This document shows positions 24,165 to 36,930 of a stretch of DNA of 64,000 bases, in pieces. Source of the stretch: Armillaria gallica (Eukaryota > Basidiomycota > Agaricomycetes > Agaricales > Physalacriaceae); contig JBANDB010000004.1 of the NCBI GenBank assembly GCA_037576215.1, positions 1,116,001-1,180,000 of the forward strand, written 5' to 3'. Under the pieces are notes generated by a model. That model saw nothing but the letters and a program-made list of their open reading frames with translations. It was not told where the DNA came from and searched no databases. The first letter of the stretch is position 1. Each line of letters begins with the position of its first letter. The position numbers and the translations under genes are program-made.

Positions 24165-24216
24165 ACGTAACGGGAGCGATGGTTATAGCAAGACCCCCTG
24201 GGAAAAAAACAGACTA
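24165..24216 (-). repeat. Right inverted repeat of helicase/DUF6589 cassette
   Basis: Reverse-complement partner of 18204-18255. The inner 28 bp is 24165-24192 and the outer TAGTC match is at 24212-24216. It lies 108 bases upstream of the DUF6589 start codon. Confidence 0.75.
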
Positions 24217-26783
24217 CATACATACCGTCCCTCCCTCTCTCATCAGGTATGTATCGTCCGTCTGTCTATGAGAGACTATTGAAAAGCGACACTCCCGTGT
24301 ATGATCGTCTTGACGACTGATGTACACATGAGAAATATTGCATTCCCAGTGTTTACGTGTCTTAATTTAGTTTCCATAGCATAAAATCCGAGATCTGATG
24401 AGGTTTGAATCATACCGTGTGTTCTAGAGAACGGGTGACTCACTGCGGGATCCATATCCTCCCGTCAAAACAAGCACGAGTAGCTTTGAGATCTCCGTAC
24501 CGAGTCTCAAACATCATCGAAAAAACACAAAAAATGGATGTGCTGTAAAGCGTCGTGTACCATAGTCTTGTCTCATTGAAAATTCAAAAGTGTGCGTACT
24601 ACTGTCGGTAGGTTTGCCACCTGGGGGGAAAATAGGTACGAACAATGGCAGAACACAGTCGGATCCACAGACATACCTCTTTCATCATATCACAGAGCGC
24701 CTATCAATGCTGCGCCCAAAAGTTACGTGCACGAGACCCATTCCTACGGCTTTCAAATAGTGCAGACTTCCTGCTGAGATCTACATAAGTATTTTTCTTG
24801 TCCAAAATGTAGGAAGGACGGACCGGTAGAAGGAATGAATGTGTCTACTAACGAACACGCATCACGAAATAGATGCGACGCAAAGCTTCTTGACCTCCTC
24901 ATCGCCCCAGCTCGGATCAAACAATACATCTCGTGAGCAAATACAACTCCTCAAATTGGCATCTGAGTTAAACAAGACAGAGATATTGGCAAGAGAACAT
25001 ACTGTGCACTGATTACTTTATAGGACCTTGTCTTTCGCAGCGATGACCTATTTCCATTGTCCATGGAATGCAGGGGGTGCAACTCAGAGAGCGAGAAAGC
25101 ACGACTTCATTCAGTCACAGCGGTGTAGCATGTCTATATGACACTTTAATCCGAGGACGTCTATATCAATTATAGCAATAAGTAGACTTTCCCATCGGAT
25201 ATCGTACGTACCACATTGTTCTAAGGATGTCTGTAAAATCGTCTCAACAAGCATAGCTTTGATTTGTTATCCTTCGCAACTCCTTTCATTGGCACACATC
25301 GCTATTGAGCCAGAGCCCTCGCTGGATGTTCCTTTATCTAGCTGATAATTTGCTGAGGTTTCATGCATAGGTAATTTTGGCAGTAGCAGTCGCCTCTAAG
25401 AGATATAAATTTAAGAAAACGAAAGTCGGGAGATTTTAGCATGCCTGATACACTGACAGCTTTCCGCTCACGACCACCATACCAAAGACCCATCCGTAGA
25501 AACTCGTCATTGTACTTAAATCATGGTCGGAGAGCGACGTCTGATTTCAGTTGTCCGCTTTGTCGCTGGTAGCAGACATGAAGCAAGTGGTAAATTCAAC
25601 TTCGTGCTGCAAGAGATTCTCAGAGTAAGCAGGAGCTTCCAATAATAAATACCTGCACGTACAATAGTTGCGGACTCCGGAGCATAGCGTTAAGAAAAGC
25701 TCCCGAAAATAAGTCCTTCACTTCAAGTCCGTTTGAACTGCAGCGAGTTGGGTTCTGCCGGTGGTCATGGTATGAAGAAAGGAGATCAGTTGCTCATGTT
25801 ACACTTTTTCTTTTCTCTGGGGCTGGTCAAGCATGGTTGCCGATCTCTGCCGGACGGTAAAAATGGAAAGTATCGGAACCCGGCATTTGCACGGACCGGA
25901 TGTCCGTTGCTTTCTTCCCCTGCGTGACTGCCTCTTCCGTGTACTGTCACTGCTCGCGGCTTCTCGTATACGCATGCCAATGACTACTACGCTACCCTTC
26001 GCTCTCCCAGAGACATTTCGATATCTTGTATCCTGACAGCTGAGCAATTCAAGAAAATGTCCACAAGGATTCCGAGGAGGGATGCTGGAAAAATACTGAT
26101 GGCAGATCCGGGTCAACAGGAAATATGGAGCTTACCAGTATGCACGAGGGCGGTGACTTGCTCTGGAAAGACTAATCGCAGCTAACCATTGTGTGGAATG
26201 CGGGTCGAAACTAAACTCAGAACGACGTCACGACTGCAACCAGCATAGTCGGAGATTGGAGATAGGAAGCCTTCGATGAGGGATGCGGCATGGTCTTGTC
26301 GACCACGATGCTCTCTTCAGATATTAAAGGCGGATATGCTATGGTATGTAGGCAATGCTGCTCGTCATGGTTTCCCCGCTCATCATATTTTCTCAAAGTT
26401 AGCTTGGATTCCAGCGGCGTTGCCTTGGAAATCCGGCATTGATAGTCGTCTTACTCAGAGTTCCCATCGTCAAGAGTTGCGTCGCGTGAGCTGTCGGCGG
26501 AAAGGAATCATGAAGTTCAAGCGTGTGTTCTTCAATATTACTCTTAAGCTTATTGAACTTATAGATCTATTATGGCTGCTACATAGTGCTTTCCAAAAAA
26601 ACTCGAGAGTCGAGGGCCACGGTCCTTTCTCCCCCATCCTGCGGCTTGTGCAATACGGTCCTACTCGCTATACGTTTCTTCACATCTCAATGCCTTCATT
26701 ATCGATGTCTCGAGTGTCCGTTCTTCAGCACCTAATCCGAGTGGGAATGGAAACATGTACATAATCCTCTGTGATTTAAATTC
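24217..26783. other. Long intergenic stretch, nothing recognised
   Basis: CpG-normal sequence. Several short open frames on both strands show no recognisable similarity and no convincing exon chain. No RNA gene was identified. Confidence 0.5.
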
Positions 26784-28764
26784 CACCAGCCGAGACATTT
26801 CTCTAATTTTGAAATTATCGTAACATCTGGAGTCTCGACATTGACGTTGACGAACCACATCGTATCAAGACAGATAGATACAGAGATGGAAAGTGTGGGT
26901 TACGCGGTCTGCCATTGGTTTCCTGGGATAGAATACCGTTCACGGTTTGAAACAAGTTTGGAAGATGGAGGGGCGACGTCACCAGGAACCGGAGGACTGG
27001 GACGGATGTTGCCGACGCGTCTGTTTTCTTCTGCAACCATCATTCCTTCGTCACTTTCTTTCAAAGCTTCGAACATCCCCCACCGACGTTCTCCACACCG
27101 TCAATTCATAGACGGTCTTCTTGTGGATAATCAGGTATGGCACACGTTGTGCCGTTTTCCAGCCAACTTGATCCTTGACATCAGCCGTTTTTTTAGGTCC
27201 AGGATGTCCATTCTGGAGGAATGTTCTTGAGTTTCGCTGAGGCGTTTCTTGCTCTTCGACGCGGATATGCACGTTTGCACCGTCCGCTTCGTCGCTTCAA
27301 TCCTCGGCATCATTTCAACCTCGCTGGCAAAGCAGGCGTGATGACGATTCAGGAGGACAATCGGACTTGTAATGGGAAGGTGGTATTGACGGCACACCCC
27401 GGTGAGTCGTTCAGTCCCGTCTTGTGTGGCGCAGTAGCTTACAGCTTTCAACAGAACGTTCTCACTGCGTGGTGGGAACTGAACAATGACGGCGATCTTC
27501 CGTGGCTCAAACTCAGCCGAGGAAGTTCCGGTTTTAGGGCTCGCGAGTTGTGCGTCGTATTGCCGTTCTGTTGCATTCGCCTCATTTTTTCCTGACAGAT
27601 GGTCTCAAAATCTCTCTGTCTATTGCATGCATCGACTGTCTATGGAACTTTTCTGCGACCTACTATGAAGCCCCATCTTATCGACTTCGCCATCTCATCC
27701 CAAAGGCTGTATCATCAATGTTCACACCCTGTTCGCATCGAAGCTCATTGCAAAATACTCGTCGAGTCTCGTGCACGTGCCGATCATCTGCTGGCTCAAG
27801 CGTTTTGCCATCAGAGTCGTCAAGTCTTGTGGATGACTGTCGTCGCAATTCATGGCCATGAACCCTGTCGAAGGACTTAAGCCTCGACCCCCAGCTTCCC
27901 ACGCCCTCCCTGACGTCGGTCAAACCACTTTCCAAGGGCGAACCTTGCTTTTTCCGGTTACTCGTAGTTGCTATGGAGTGTCGTTGCGACGGGCCACTAT
28001 CCCTTCACGTTCATGCGCATACGCTCAGGCGAACCTTCGTGCAAGCAAAGCATGTTCTACCAGATCTCCTTCAGACCTTTCTTACGAGCAATATCGGTCA
28101 CATGAAACTTCTCAGTCACTGGTGACGGTTCACCGCAAAGGAGGGAGAACGCGTCATCGATACTCCGACTTTGCCCGGTGGACCTTCCGTGGCGTCCTAT
28201 CAACGTTGAAGGGAGACGTATATAACGCTTTTCATTTACTTCTTCCACGCTCGACCTTATGAGCTCTTTAGGACGGGGCTCGAATATTGTCTCGAGCGTT
28301 CCATCGAAAGGAGCAATATACGCTGCCAGTCCACGCGTTCTTCAAGCGATCAGTTCCTCTGATGTTAGCTCTCGATCTCCGGTCCAGCTCATTGCGAACT
28401 ATCTCACCTCGCTCAATGGTCGCAGTCCAGGCCGTTACAAGACGTTTGTGGAGGATTGCGATGGCGAGCTATCGATGGCAGCTGTCTTACCGGACTTGAG
28501 GGTCACTTCAATGAGTGATTCAATCCAATACTGTGGTCGATGACTTACGATTCAAAGCAGAAAATGGTCAGAGTCAAGGCTGGGTCTGAGCTGTTGAGCG
28601 CCCGCACAGTGCGTCGAGAAAAGGTGGAGATTGTACGTGGCGCAAGCGCTTGGAGCGGATCAACTGTATGTCCATCGTTCTATGTCAATTATATTTGCTG
28701 TTTAATCTCTCACAGACGTTCAGCGCTAGGTATACTGGAGCTTTGTCGAAGATGCTGAGCTCGG
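26784..28764. repeat. Unclassified repeat, copy 2 (uninterrupted, CpG-rich)
   Basis: A continuous counterpart of the four fragments at 3375-15356. It reads through all three insertion points of copy 1, which makes it the reference for their boundaries. It keeps many CG sites that are TG or CA in copy 1. No known protein was recognised. Several frames have stops at the same place in both copies (for example in the minus frame near 28.0 kb), which argues against a simple protein-coding unit. It may be a non-coding or extinct repeat, or a multi-exon gene I cannot parse. Confidence 0.8.
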
Positions 28765-31616
28765 TATTCAATATTCAGTACTCGACTGTCGAGAAGATCA
28801 CCAAACCCGCGATGTCAGATGAGCGTCTTATCACTGCCGGTCGTCAAAGATGTACCACGCAATCACCAATCATCAAGCATTTCGTATCAGGCATTCACCA
28901 GCTACCCGAGGGGCGTTTCGCGCTCTCTTCATCGCCAAAATTATCTATACCAGCTCCCGGGCTTGGCAGCCACACTACCATCTTCGGACATACTCTCACC
29001 AACATCGCTTTTGAGAGACTGAAGTTCAGAGTCTTTCAGGCTAGCGGTACTTATCGATATGACTATCGTCAAGGCGAAGGGCATACAGAGATAGCCAGGG
29101 AAGAGACATCCAGCCATGACAAAGTGATCGCCTAGGCTCGATACCAACCCACCTATCACCTATCATTCCGTCCTTCATTCGTCAGACTGGTTCGAGTCTA
29201 GTGATTGCTAGTGGGAAGCCTTTCCCCTATCTTCGATCCACATATATCCGCTCTTTAACGTTATGCTACCGTGTCCTAATAGCCTAGAATTTAAGCTCGA
29301 TTAGTTCCCAATGTCTCCGAGTCATTGAACTGAATTCTCACATCCGCTGTGTCGAGCGGGGATCACATCTAGGCGTTTAGCAACACATATTCAGAAGCTG
29401 CAACACCTTACGCCTTTGGTACAGCTACACTCCTTCAAACTACGCTAATATCATGGTGCAATACCCCCGTAGAGATGCCGCGCCATATCCACTTTGACTC
29501 GTGCGACGAGGTGCATAGTGTACGGCGCCTCCAGCGTTCCGTTCTGAAAAGTTGTGCACGGGCCTCTGCGTTCACAGAGAAATGTGTGGTGTAGGTCGTG
29601 GTCTGGGTGCCGAATTTACCTTCATTGTTCTGGTATGCTGATATACGCACCTTTCCCCCGCCGAGAAGGCTGCAAGGACAAACGTTTTAGAACGGTGTCC
29701 ACGGATGGAACTTTGGAACACCCAGAAAAGGAAGACATGTACACACCTGAGAACTTCATCCCTGTCGTAATAGTGAACCCAATGGTGGACTCAAACGTGG
29801 AACTGTGGACGAAAAGCCATACAACGCCTCTTGCTCGTGGTCCGAGTTGTTCGTGAGTGTCTGGTTCGCAAAGTCATATTGAGGATCTGACTGAGCGCGA
29901 TATGATATTCGACGCTCTCAACGACCATATCCTGAAGAGCGAAACTGAAGTACTCGTCAGGATGGACATCTGCGCTGGGATGATGGTTCCACACCTGAGC
30001 CCATCTCTCGCCCACCATCACCGTGTCCCTGAGAACAATTGCCTTCGTATTACGGATCGTCATGGTCAAATCTCCCACCAATGCCCACAATATGAACGGA
30101 TGCTATCGTCAGTGTGTCTGTGCTCGAAGAAAGTCTCACCAATGACCATTCACATTCCCAGCCTCGATTTTCTGTTTGCAAGGATCACCGAGCCTACTGC
30201 AAATAGAATGCTCCTGTCAGAGTGCGCGTCATTACCTGTTATTAGACTCCCGGCCATATATCATCCGATATCAAGCACTCGAGGCGGATTATCAGGGTTC
30301 TGCGCTGCGTATGCGCCGTGTCGTGGCAGCCATTGGAAGGATGAATATCGCGGGATGGAGAGTGTAGTACGAGTATGTGCTGGTCTTGCGGGATTATGCG
30401 TCGGAGATAGTGGAATATGGACGATGCTTGGAACGTTCACATTGAACGTCGCGAGATCCGCTAATAGAGGGAGCGTCAAACTCGTTGCGCCTAATCTCAT
30501 CGAATCAAAGAATCACATTCGAAGGTCAGACGAAGTTGCCGAAAACATCTGACTCTTGATTTTGGCTTCGCCAGCATTCCGCCTTGCACTTTATTCAAGA
30601 ACTTCCTGCTCACCGATTTGGCTTACCCTGCTGCATTCCTTGCTGGATCCAAACGACCTCTGTATGTTAATCTGGGCGACTTCATTAGTCGGTGTATATT
30701 AATGACAACCGTACGTCAAACTTTACTCCGTCTTTTAATTATATTAAGTTGATCCTCAGCGCTAGACTAGAAGATTTTACGTTCAATCTGACAGACTCAG
30801 AGGACGCCAACCCTAGAAGTCTCACTTAGCGCCCAACCGTTAGCGCGCGCTTATTGATGAATCAATAGCTCTCAGTTCTTCCTAGGCTCAGGCTGTGTGC
30901 GACTCATGTACATTTCATCCTCTCGTAATATCACTGACAGTACGAACGTTCATCCGCACTAAGGAATTCGCTGTTGCAGTGGATAATAATCTTTCCGTAG
31001 CATGGCAACCCATCACTTCTTTCTATCAATCATTTCCTGATGGACGACAGTATTAGGTATTGTGGTGCTGGTGCCAAAAATATTTTCCTGGACGCTAAGG
31101 GACCGAGGGACAAAAAGAGTCCGGAATATTGTGTTTCGAAGTCGTTAAGCGTCAGATATCACTAAACCAGGGGACGAGATGCAAATGCTGCCCATATTGA
31201 GAGTAGAAGCATGATAGATAGCACGCGCTTAGTCTTCGCTGGAAAGTGTCCTTGATTCGTTGTTTATTTTCGTGTTGTGAAGGTGGGACTCATGGTTTAC
31301 GATTTATCAGATCGTATCTTGCAAGTAGAACTCTGCCACTGAATAGTGGACGGGCACGCCAGGATGTGATAAAAAGGTACCGCATGCTGTTATGATAATC
31401 ATCATCACATCATTCCCGATGTCGAACGGTTGAACGTGGATTTATTACGCTGATCCGAACGAAATCCGTCGGCATCTACCATCTTTCCACAGCTTTCGAA
31501 AATGATGCGTGGCAGTGTAATCCTATGATGGCATTCAGCGCCGACATGATACAGCACCTACTGCTTTTGCTTCCTCACACCAGAACAAGGCTACCCGACT
31601 CTCTGCATGCGTCCCT
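28765..31616. other. Intergenic with unrecognised open frames
   Basis: No known protein was recognised. On the minus strand a chain of short open pieces between about 30.5 and 29.4 kb is separated by GTAATG...CTGACAG and GTGAGA...GATAG segments that look like small introns. One piece reads SILFAVGSVILANRKSRLGM, possibly a membrane helix; another lies at 29791-30090. This might be a decayed membrane-protein gene, but I cannot assign it. Confidence 0.3.
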
Positions 31617-32638
31617 ATGGAAACTACGGTTTCCACGGCTGTGATTCAAAAGCTTCCAATGAATAGTAAGAAATGGAACGAGCATTATAACGATGACAGG
31701 CTTTCCCACATCCGGGATAAAACAAGAGGTAAGCTGACGAAATATGAATAAATAAGAAATTCCTCATTTCTTCCTGATAACATGGACAGATCGGCATTAT
31801 GAGAGTCTGCCTGAGGTCACCATCTCCGCCTTTGATACCGAGGCTGGACAAGCAGAATCATCCATCTCAGTGCCGAACCAACGCAGGTTTCAAGGTAGAA
31901 AGCCAGTAATACCATCATCTCTCTCCGACACTCCATGCAGGGTCCTCGGTGTAGCTGGACTTTTAGTGACACTCAACACCATCCTTAACACATCATATAC
32001 ACTCCACACGGCTTGGATATACTCACTTCTTGGGGCCTTCATTACGAAGGACTCGGATTTTGGAACTGCTTATGCACATGTCCGTCCATTTTGGTACAAA
32101 GACGATTTCACCGACGTCGAAGACGTACTACGCACACGTGAAGAACGGGACTCGATGATGCGGGAAGATGTACTCGTGAATAAAAGGATCATTAGCGATC
32201 TGGTGCATCCGCGGCGTGTCTGGGACCTTTACAGCAATCGGGTGGTGCCATTGTGGGCCGCACGTGGATGGCCATATGCAATATCGCATGCGTGGGTGGA
32301 AGAGAAGGATCGCGTGGATGTGCTGACACCCATCAACGGATGTGAATGGCCTGTGCCGATCCCAAAGGACACCCATCTCGATCTCATCCGTATCGAGATG
32401 CTGAATGCGGGCGCGGAGTATGCGTGGCTAGATGTGCTCTGTTTGAGACAAGTGGGTGGATGGCAGGAGGATCTGCGTGCGGAGGAGTGGAAGTTGGATG
32501 TGCCTACCATTGGAATGGTGTATATAGGCTACGAGCCGATAGTGTACTACTTCAACGGACTGGGCCGACCTTTGCGCATCAAGGTGGGCGACTTTGAGAG
32601 CGATCGGAGTTGGTTCAAACGTGCGTGGACACTACAAG

Positions 32639-33102
32639 TGTTATGGATTTCACCTATCCATTGACTCGGTGCATGAGTCAACACATGCCCTTACTCGGCC
32701 TTCTCGGCCTTAACAGTGACTCGCTGGTATTTTCTATTACTTTCTGTTACTTTCTCTGTTCTTCGTACTAATACCAGAATATTATGGAACATTGTAGAAC
32801 AATAATGACTCGAATCTTTGCTTAGTATATAAACTTGTAGATAAATTGTACTAGGGATCTCTTAATCTAATTTCACTACTCTTCGACGTCCACTTAACTG
32901 TGTGATCTAAGCATCTCTGCTCGGTTACGCCTAGCGCTTGCCGTTCCGTTTGCATTCCGACTACGCCTAGCGCTTGTTAGCACCCATATCGGATCCCTCT
33001 TGGTGGTTGGAACTCGGCTTTAGGACATCCTCGCTCACGACTTGGGTTTTACTCGAGTATTCATTATCTCGTGTATTACTCTAAATACTCTGATTCTTAA
33101 CA
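32639..33102 (+). repeat. 5' LTR (464 bp)
   Basis: Carries a TATA-like box, TATATAAA, at 32826-32833 and two copies of TACGCCTAGCGCTTG. It lacks two further 32-bp units present in the 3' LTR. Confidence 0.93.
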
Positions 33103-33206
33103 TTGGTGGACACATTGGGACCACCTTGTAGAGGGAATCGATCTATCCATTATTTCCTGCTCACTTCAGCACCTTCTCACACATAATTGCATTGGATCTA
33201 AATACT

Positions 33207-34820
33207 ATGTCTGAATCCATTGCATTAATCCATTTGTGTGATTCGCAATCTACTCCCCCATTCGATCATCTGTCCGACGACTCATTCGCATTTCCGGATT
33301 CTCTAGCACCGCTTGTATTGCCAGTCGACCCGGTAGACATCACGGACACTAATACCAGAAAGGTTACTCGCTTGTGGCCATCGTCTGTTCCCCTTTTTAC
33401 CTTCGCAGAACATACACATTTGCAGACACGCAAGGATCACATCATAGAGTTACTCAAACACGGTAGGAACAGGAAACTCGGGAATGGCTTACGAACTGCC
33501 AGTGCTTTGACACATAACCAGTACACGAAGATCTTTCCAGAAGAGACGAGCATTCTGGATTACCTTCTCACGTCTATTTCTGCCTGTACCACGTTTGCGA
33601 AAGACGTTGTGTACAAATTAGATGAGAATATCTATCAGGAATTTCTCACCAGATTGACGACTCGCCGTTCATTGGCCTCTTCATCTCTTGAAACCTTTGG
33701 TTATCCAGATCTCCGACCACCTGTATGGGCCATCGACACTGGGAAAGGGTTAATAGCCAACGACTTTGAGATATATGCCTTACAGTACCGCATTCGCGTC
33801 GAGCATTTCCTCTATATGCTTGACGACGTCCATGACTGGGACAGACGTCAGACACGCGTGATACTAGATGAAAGCCTTCTCGCAACTCAGCGTAATGCAG
33901 ATAGAGCTCGTCTCGGAAAGCAAGAACGTTACCTTCCTACTGTTCTTCCTGCATCACATTCCAATTCTCTCAAGTCGAACCCCTCTCGTCAGAGCTCGGC
34001 CTCCGACTGGAGTTTGGGGGGAGTACACTATGATACTTCAAGAGATAAGGAACATCACCCTAGCAACTTGCAGACCACTAAAATACGAGGTCAGTCTTGT
34101 CTTTGTGCAAATTCCAAAGTCAGTGAATCCCACGACTTCGCCGGTTCATGTCGACACGAGATTTTGCCTGCTGCATCCCGCAAGGTTCAGACTCCAAACA
34201 GCTTGGATCGCAAAATTCCTTCTTCTCCCGCAATCTTCTGCCAAGGACGTCCTCCTAGTGATCTCGACTCGGGTCAAGGTCATACCGATGGAAACAAACA
34301 TCTATTTCATCATGATTCATGCAATCCGCAAATTTCCGCATGCTCCGATCACTCAGAGTTTCCCAGCATTCATTTTGACACCACGCTCAAGGCAGTAGAC
34401 ATATGTACTATTGAACATAGCAGTCCAAACACCGGTATCAGTTGCGAGAAAAGATGCAATGATACTCCAGTCCCTAATAACAACATCAGCACTCCGCTCC
34501 TTCACCATTCAAACAGTAACGAGCTTCGTACCTTTCGAATCGCTTTAAATACACCCTGTACGCCCTTTTCAGAAAAGAACAAGAATTTCCGGTTACCACG
34601 TCAAGCGAGACGTCGTATCAGCCAGTTGCAGAAACGGTTACAGCAAGTTTTCCATATCACTGGCTGTGTCACATCCACTAATGGTGACTATCAGCGTACA
34701 CTCATGGGGATGAGAAAATACGTAGCGCAGCTGTCGAAATTTGTTATCCTGGAAAGCGAGACGACGCGGCTGCAGATAGGAGTAAATATTCTTGATCTCA
34801 ACGTCTTCCAGAAGTCCTGA
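33207..34820 (+). CDS. First internal ORF of the non-autonomous LTR element
   Basis: An ATG at 33207, 104 bases after the 5' LTR, opens a 537-residue frame ending with TGA at 34818-34820. The N-terminal 250 residues look protein-like and include EIYALQYRIRVEHFLYMLDD (about residues 186-205) and a basic stretch after it. The C-terminal half is low in recognisable structure, rich in Ser, Asn and His. Position suggests a Gag-like protein, but there is no CCHC knuckle and I recognise no family. It is not degraded, in keeping with the element's youth. Confidence 0.5.
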   Translation: MSESIALIHLCDSQSTPPFDHLSDDSFAFPDSLAPLVLPVDPVDITDTNTRKVTRLWPSSVPLFTFAEHTHLQTRKDHIIELLKHGRNRKLGNGLRTASALTHNQYTKIFPEETSILDYLLTSISACTTFAKDVVYKLDENIYQEFLTRLTTRRSLASSSLETFGYPDLRPPVWAIDTGKGLIANDFEIYALQYRIRVEHFLYMLDDVHDWDRRQTRVILDESLLATQRNADRARLGKQERYLPTVLPASHSNSLKSNPSRQSSASDWSLGGVHYDTSRDKEHHPSNLQTTKIRGQSCLCANSKVSESHDFAGSCRHEILPAASRKVQTPNSLDRKIPSSPAIFCQGRPPSDLDSGQGHTDGNKHLFHHDSCNPQISACSDHSEFPSIHFDTTLKAVDICTIEHSSPNTGISCEKRCNDTPVPNNNISTPLLHHSNSNELRTFRIALNTPCTPFSEKNKNFRLPRQARRRISQLQKRLQQVFHITGCVTSTNGDYQRTLMGMRKYVAQLSKFVILESETTRLQIGVNILDLNVFQKS

Positions 34821-35103
34821 TTCACGGCCATACCTCACGCGCAACTCCCGAACGGAACTTCAAATGTTTTCTGTATGGCCTAAAGCTCGCGTCGAGCAGA
34901 CGTTGAATGTCATGGAGCAGACTGGTCGAACCAGATGTCGGCTGCACAGCCTAGGTCTTGCTGGACATAGAATCGATGTTGAGAAGGCTACAGCGTCATT
35001 GACTATCAATCAGAAGTGTCGGTTGTACCGTTGGAGGGACTTTAATTGTTGCCATCCAAAATATCGAAGAGTACGATGAGAGGTAGAGACACAAGGATAT
35101 TCC

Positions 35104-36930
35104 ATGATGTCTCCGGGGTGCAGGATTAAGGTAGAGGTCAACATAAAACCTCAGACTATGCGCCGTAACCTATTTTTCAAACAACACATTCACCGAGAAA
35201 CCCATCAGCAGCAAGGTTACGACTCACCCTATCATTTCGTCTCCCCTTCTACGCTTCGCATTTCAAGCATCGGCAGTTTCATAACAGCAGTAGGGACATG
35301 GAATACAATTGGACCTGCTCGTCTTCCTAGAAAATTGTTTCACGTCGTTTGTAGGGGAAGCCAGAGAATCAAACGTCGACCATGCGACAATCGAAAGAGT
35401 CAGCATATTAGAACGGTGTATAATTCACATCAGCTCACTATCAGAATCAACGCGCAGACAATTCTAGATGCTGCCTCCAAACAGCTTGGTGTCATTGCGT
35501 CTGGTCGTGAATCCTTGATTACATTCTCTCGTTGCATTCCCAGCATCACTTGCACTCTTGCAAACAGGAAGCTTAGAGAATTCATGGTCCATCAAGCTTT
35601 GCGTCAAGGCCTGAATTCTCGATTTCCAGCAATTCGTACCGTGCTACTGGATGTCATAAATGGACTCAGATATCGACAGCAGCCTCTCCAAAGGACTCGG
35701 CGCTCACCTCGGTTGGAATTCCTTTGTCAACTCACTCCAGAAATCCGCATTTCTCTAACAACAGTAAGGGGTTGGAATGCAACTAGTCCTGTTCATATTC
35801 CTGGCAAACGGTTTTGCGGCATTGGCAGGGGAAGTGAGAGAATGAAGCAACGACGGTGCAGCACTCGAAAGCGTCGGTGTGTTAGGATGATGCGTGATCC
35901 GCGTCAACTCATTATCATAATACACACACAGTTGATTCCACACACCGCCTTCGAAGACTTCAGCATCACCTCTGAGTCCGGACGCAAGTTTGTCACGACG
36001 TCCTTCCATTACCTCCTCAGCTTCAATTTCATTTCCGCGGGCAACGTGTTTGGAGATTTCCTGGGTCATAGAGCTTTTCGTGAACTCTGTAATCCGCAAT
36101 GTCCAGCAATTCACATGGTGTTATGGGACCTTGCAACCAGGATCAGCGACCGACAACAGCTTCTCCAAAGGATTCGGCGCTCACCTCATTTGGAAATCCT
36201 TACGGAAGTCACAGTGGTTAAACAAGAGTCAGAACGACTACCCACGTACCGTCCACAGTGTGTCGCATTTAATACACTATTACCGAAGCTCAATTGGACA
36301 GCGAAAACTGAGCACGATCAATTAATTCAGTGTGTTTTTCTCATCCATAGCTCGGACGACGTACCCAGTAACCGTGTTATCACATCTATCGCAGTATCTT
36401 CTGATTTTATCTCTGGAAATGCAGAAACCAGCTTTCTTGCATGTTCGACAAGCCTAGCACCGACTGCGCCCGGGCCATCAGCGGATGATACAAAGGTCTT
36501 GGGCTTTAAGTCACGCATACGCGCACCAGGAGACGAAATGGATAATAGTGAAACTTCGAGGCAATGTCAGAAGCTGGATACAATCTCGAACGTGAACGGA
36601 ATGATGGCAGGATCGATTAGGCGGCGAAATGATGGGGCCCATCATCAATATCGTTCCCGTTTGGGAAATGGCCCCCACAAACCAGCAGCACACGCCGATT
36701 CCCAGCTTCTTCGCATGCAGCATCGGGCTTCCTCTACACGCATATCACATGAACCGAACTTAGGTGCATATAGCTGTGGAAACCATTTCGAATTTACTAT
36801 AATAGTTGATTCCGGGCATTCACTCACAAGACCTGATCGAGCCCCCAAACCGGACTTCAACCTAATTCTCGATCCATCTATGGACGAGAAGTCGATACAT
36901 GATGGCATTCTAGAATGCAGGGAACCTTGA
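35104..36930 (+). CDS. Second internal ORF with an internal duplication, function unknown
   Basis: A 608-residue open frame on the element's sense strand, very basic and with no recognised domain. It spans two diverged copies of an about 450-bp unit (35281-35735 and 35757-36205). Compare GSQRIKRRPC with GSERMKQRRC and QPLQRTRRSPRLE with QLLQRIRRSPHLE. The frame could be a real protein or simply an open stretch over structural RNA sequence of the element. Confidence 0.35.
   Translation: MMSPGCRIKVEVNIKPQTMRRNLFFKQHIHRETHQQQGYDSPYHFVSPSTLRISSIGSFITAVGTWNTIGPARLPRKLFHVVCRGSQRIKRRPCDNRKSQHIRTVYNSHQLTIRINAQTILDAASKQLGVIASGRESLITFSRCIPSITCTLANRKLREFMVHQALRQGLNSRFPAIRTVLLDVINGLRYRQQPLQRTRRSPRLEFLCQLTPEIRISLTTVRGWNATSPVHIPGKRFCGIGRGSERMKQRRCSTRKRRCVRMMRDPRQLIIIIHTQLIPHTAFEDFSITSESGRKFVTTSFHYLLSFNFISAGNVFGDFLGHRAFRELCNPQCPAIHMVLWDLATRISDRQQLLQRIRRSPHLEILTEVTVVKQESERLPTYRPQCVAFNTLLPKLNWTAKTEHDQLIQCVFLIHSSDDVPSNRVITSIAVSSDFISGNAETSFLACSTSLAPTAPGPSADDTKVLGFKSRIRAPGDEMDNSETSRQCQKLDTISNVNGMMAGSIRRRNDGAHHQYRSRLGNGPHKPAAHADSQLLRMQHRASSTRISHEPNLGAYSCGNHFEFTIIVDSGHSLTRPDRAPKPDFNLILDPSMDEKSIHDGILECREP

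Larger units (their letters stand above)
18204..24216. mobile_element. Candidate two-gene mobile cassette: RecQ-like helicase plus DUF6589, bracketed by inverted repeats
   Basis: Two convergent genes, 42 bases apart at their stop codons, are enclosed by inverted repeats. The strongest part is 28 bp (18228-18255 and 24165-24192) with 25 identities: CTTGCTAT, one mismatch, ACCATCG, two mismatches, CCCGTTACGT. Farther out the match resumes as TGTTTT and TAGTC on both sides, giving outer limits near 18204 and 24216. No target duplication was found. The repeats lie 119 and 108 bases upstream of the two likely start codons, so shared promoter elements are the main alternative to transposon termini. 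The mobile reading is inference. Confidence 0.5.

Noticed and set aside
26784..28764. The unclassified repeat as a protein-coding transposon
   Set aside because: Frames that look protein-like break at stops shared by both copies, and no transposase or polymerase motif was found on either strand.
29130..29215. Possible tRNA, from GGTTCGAGTCTAGT resembling a B box
   Set aside because: No A box, cloverleaf or acceptor pairing could be found upstream.
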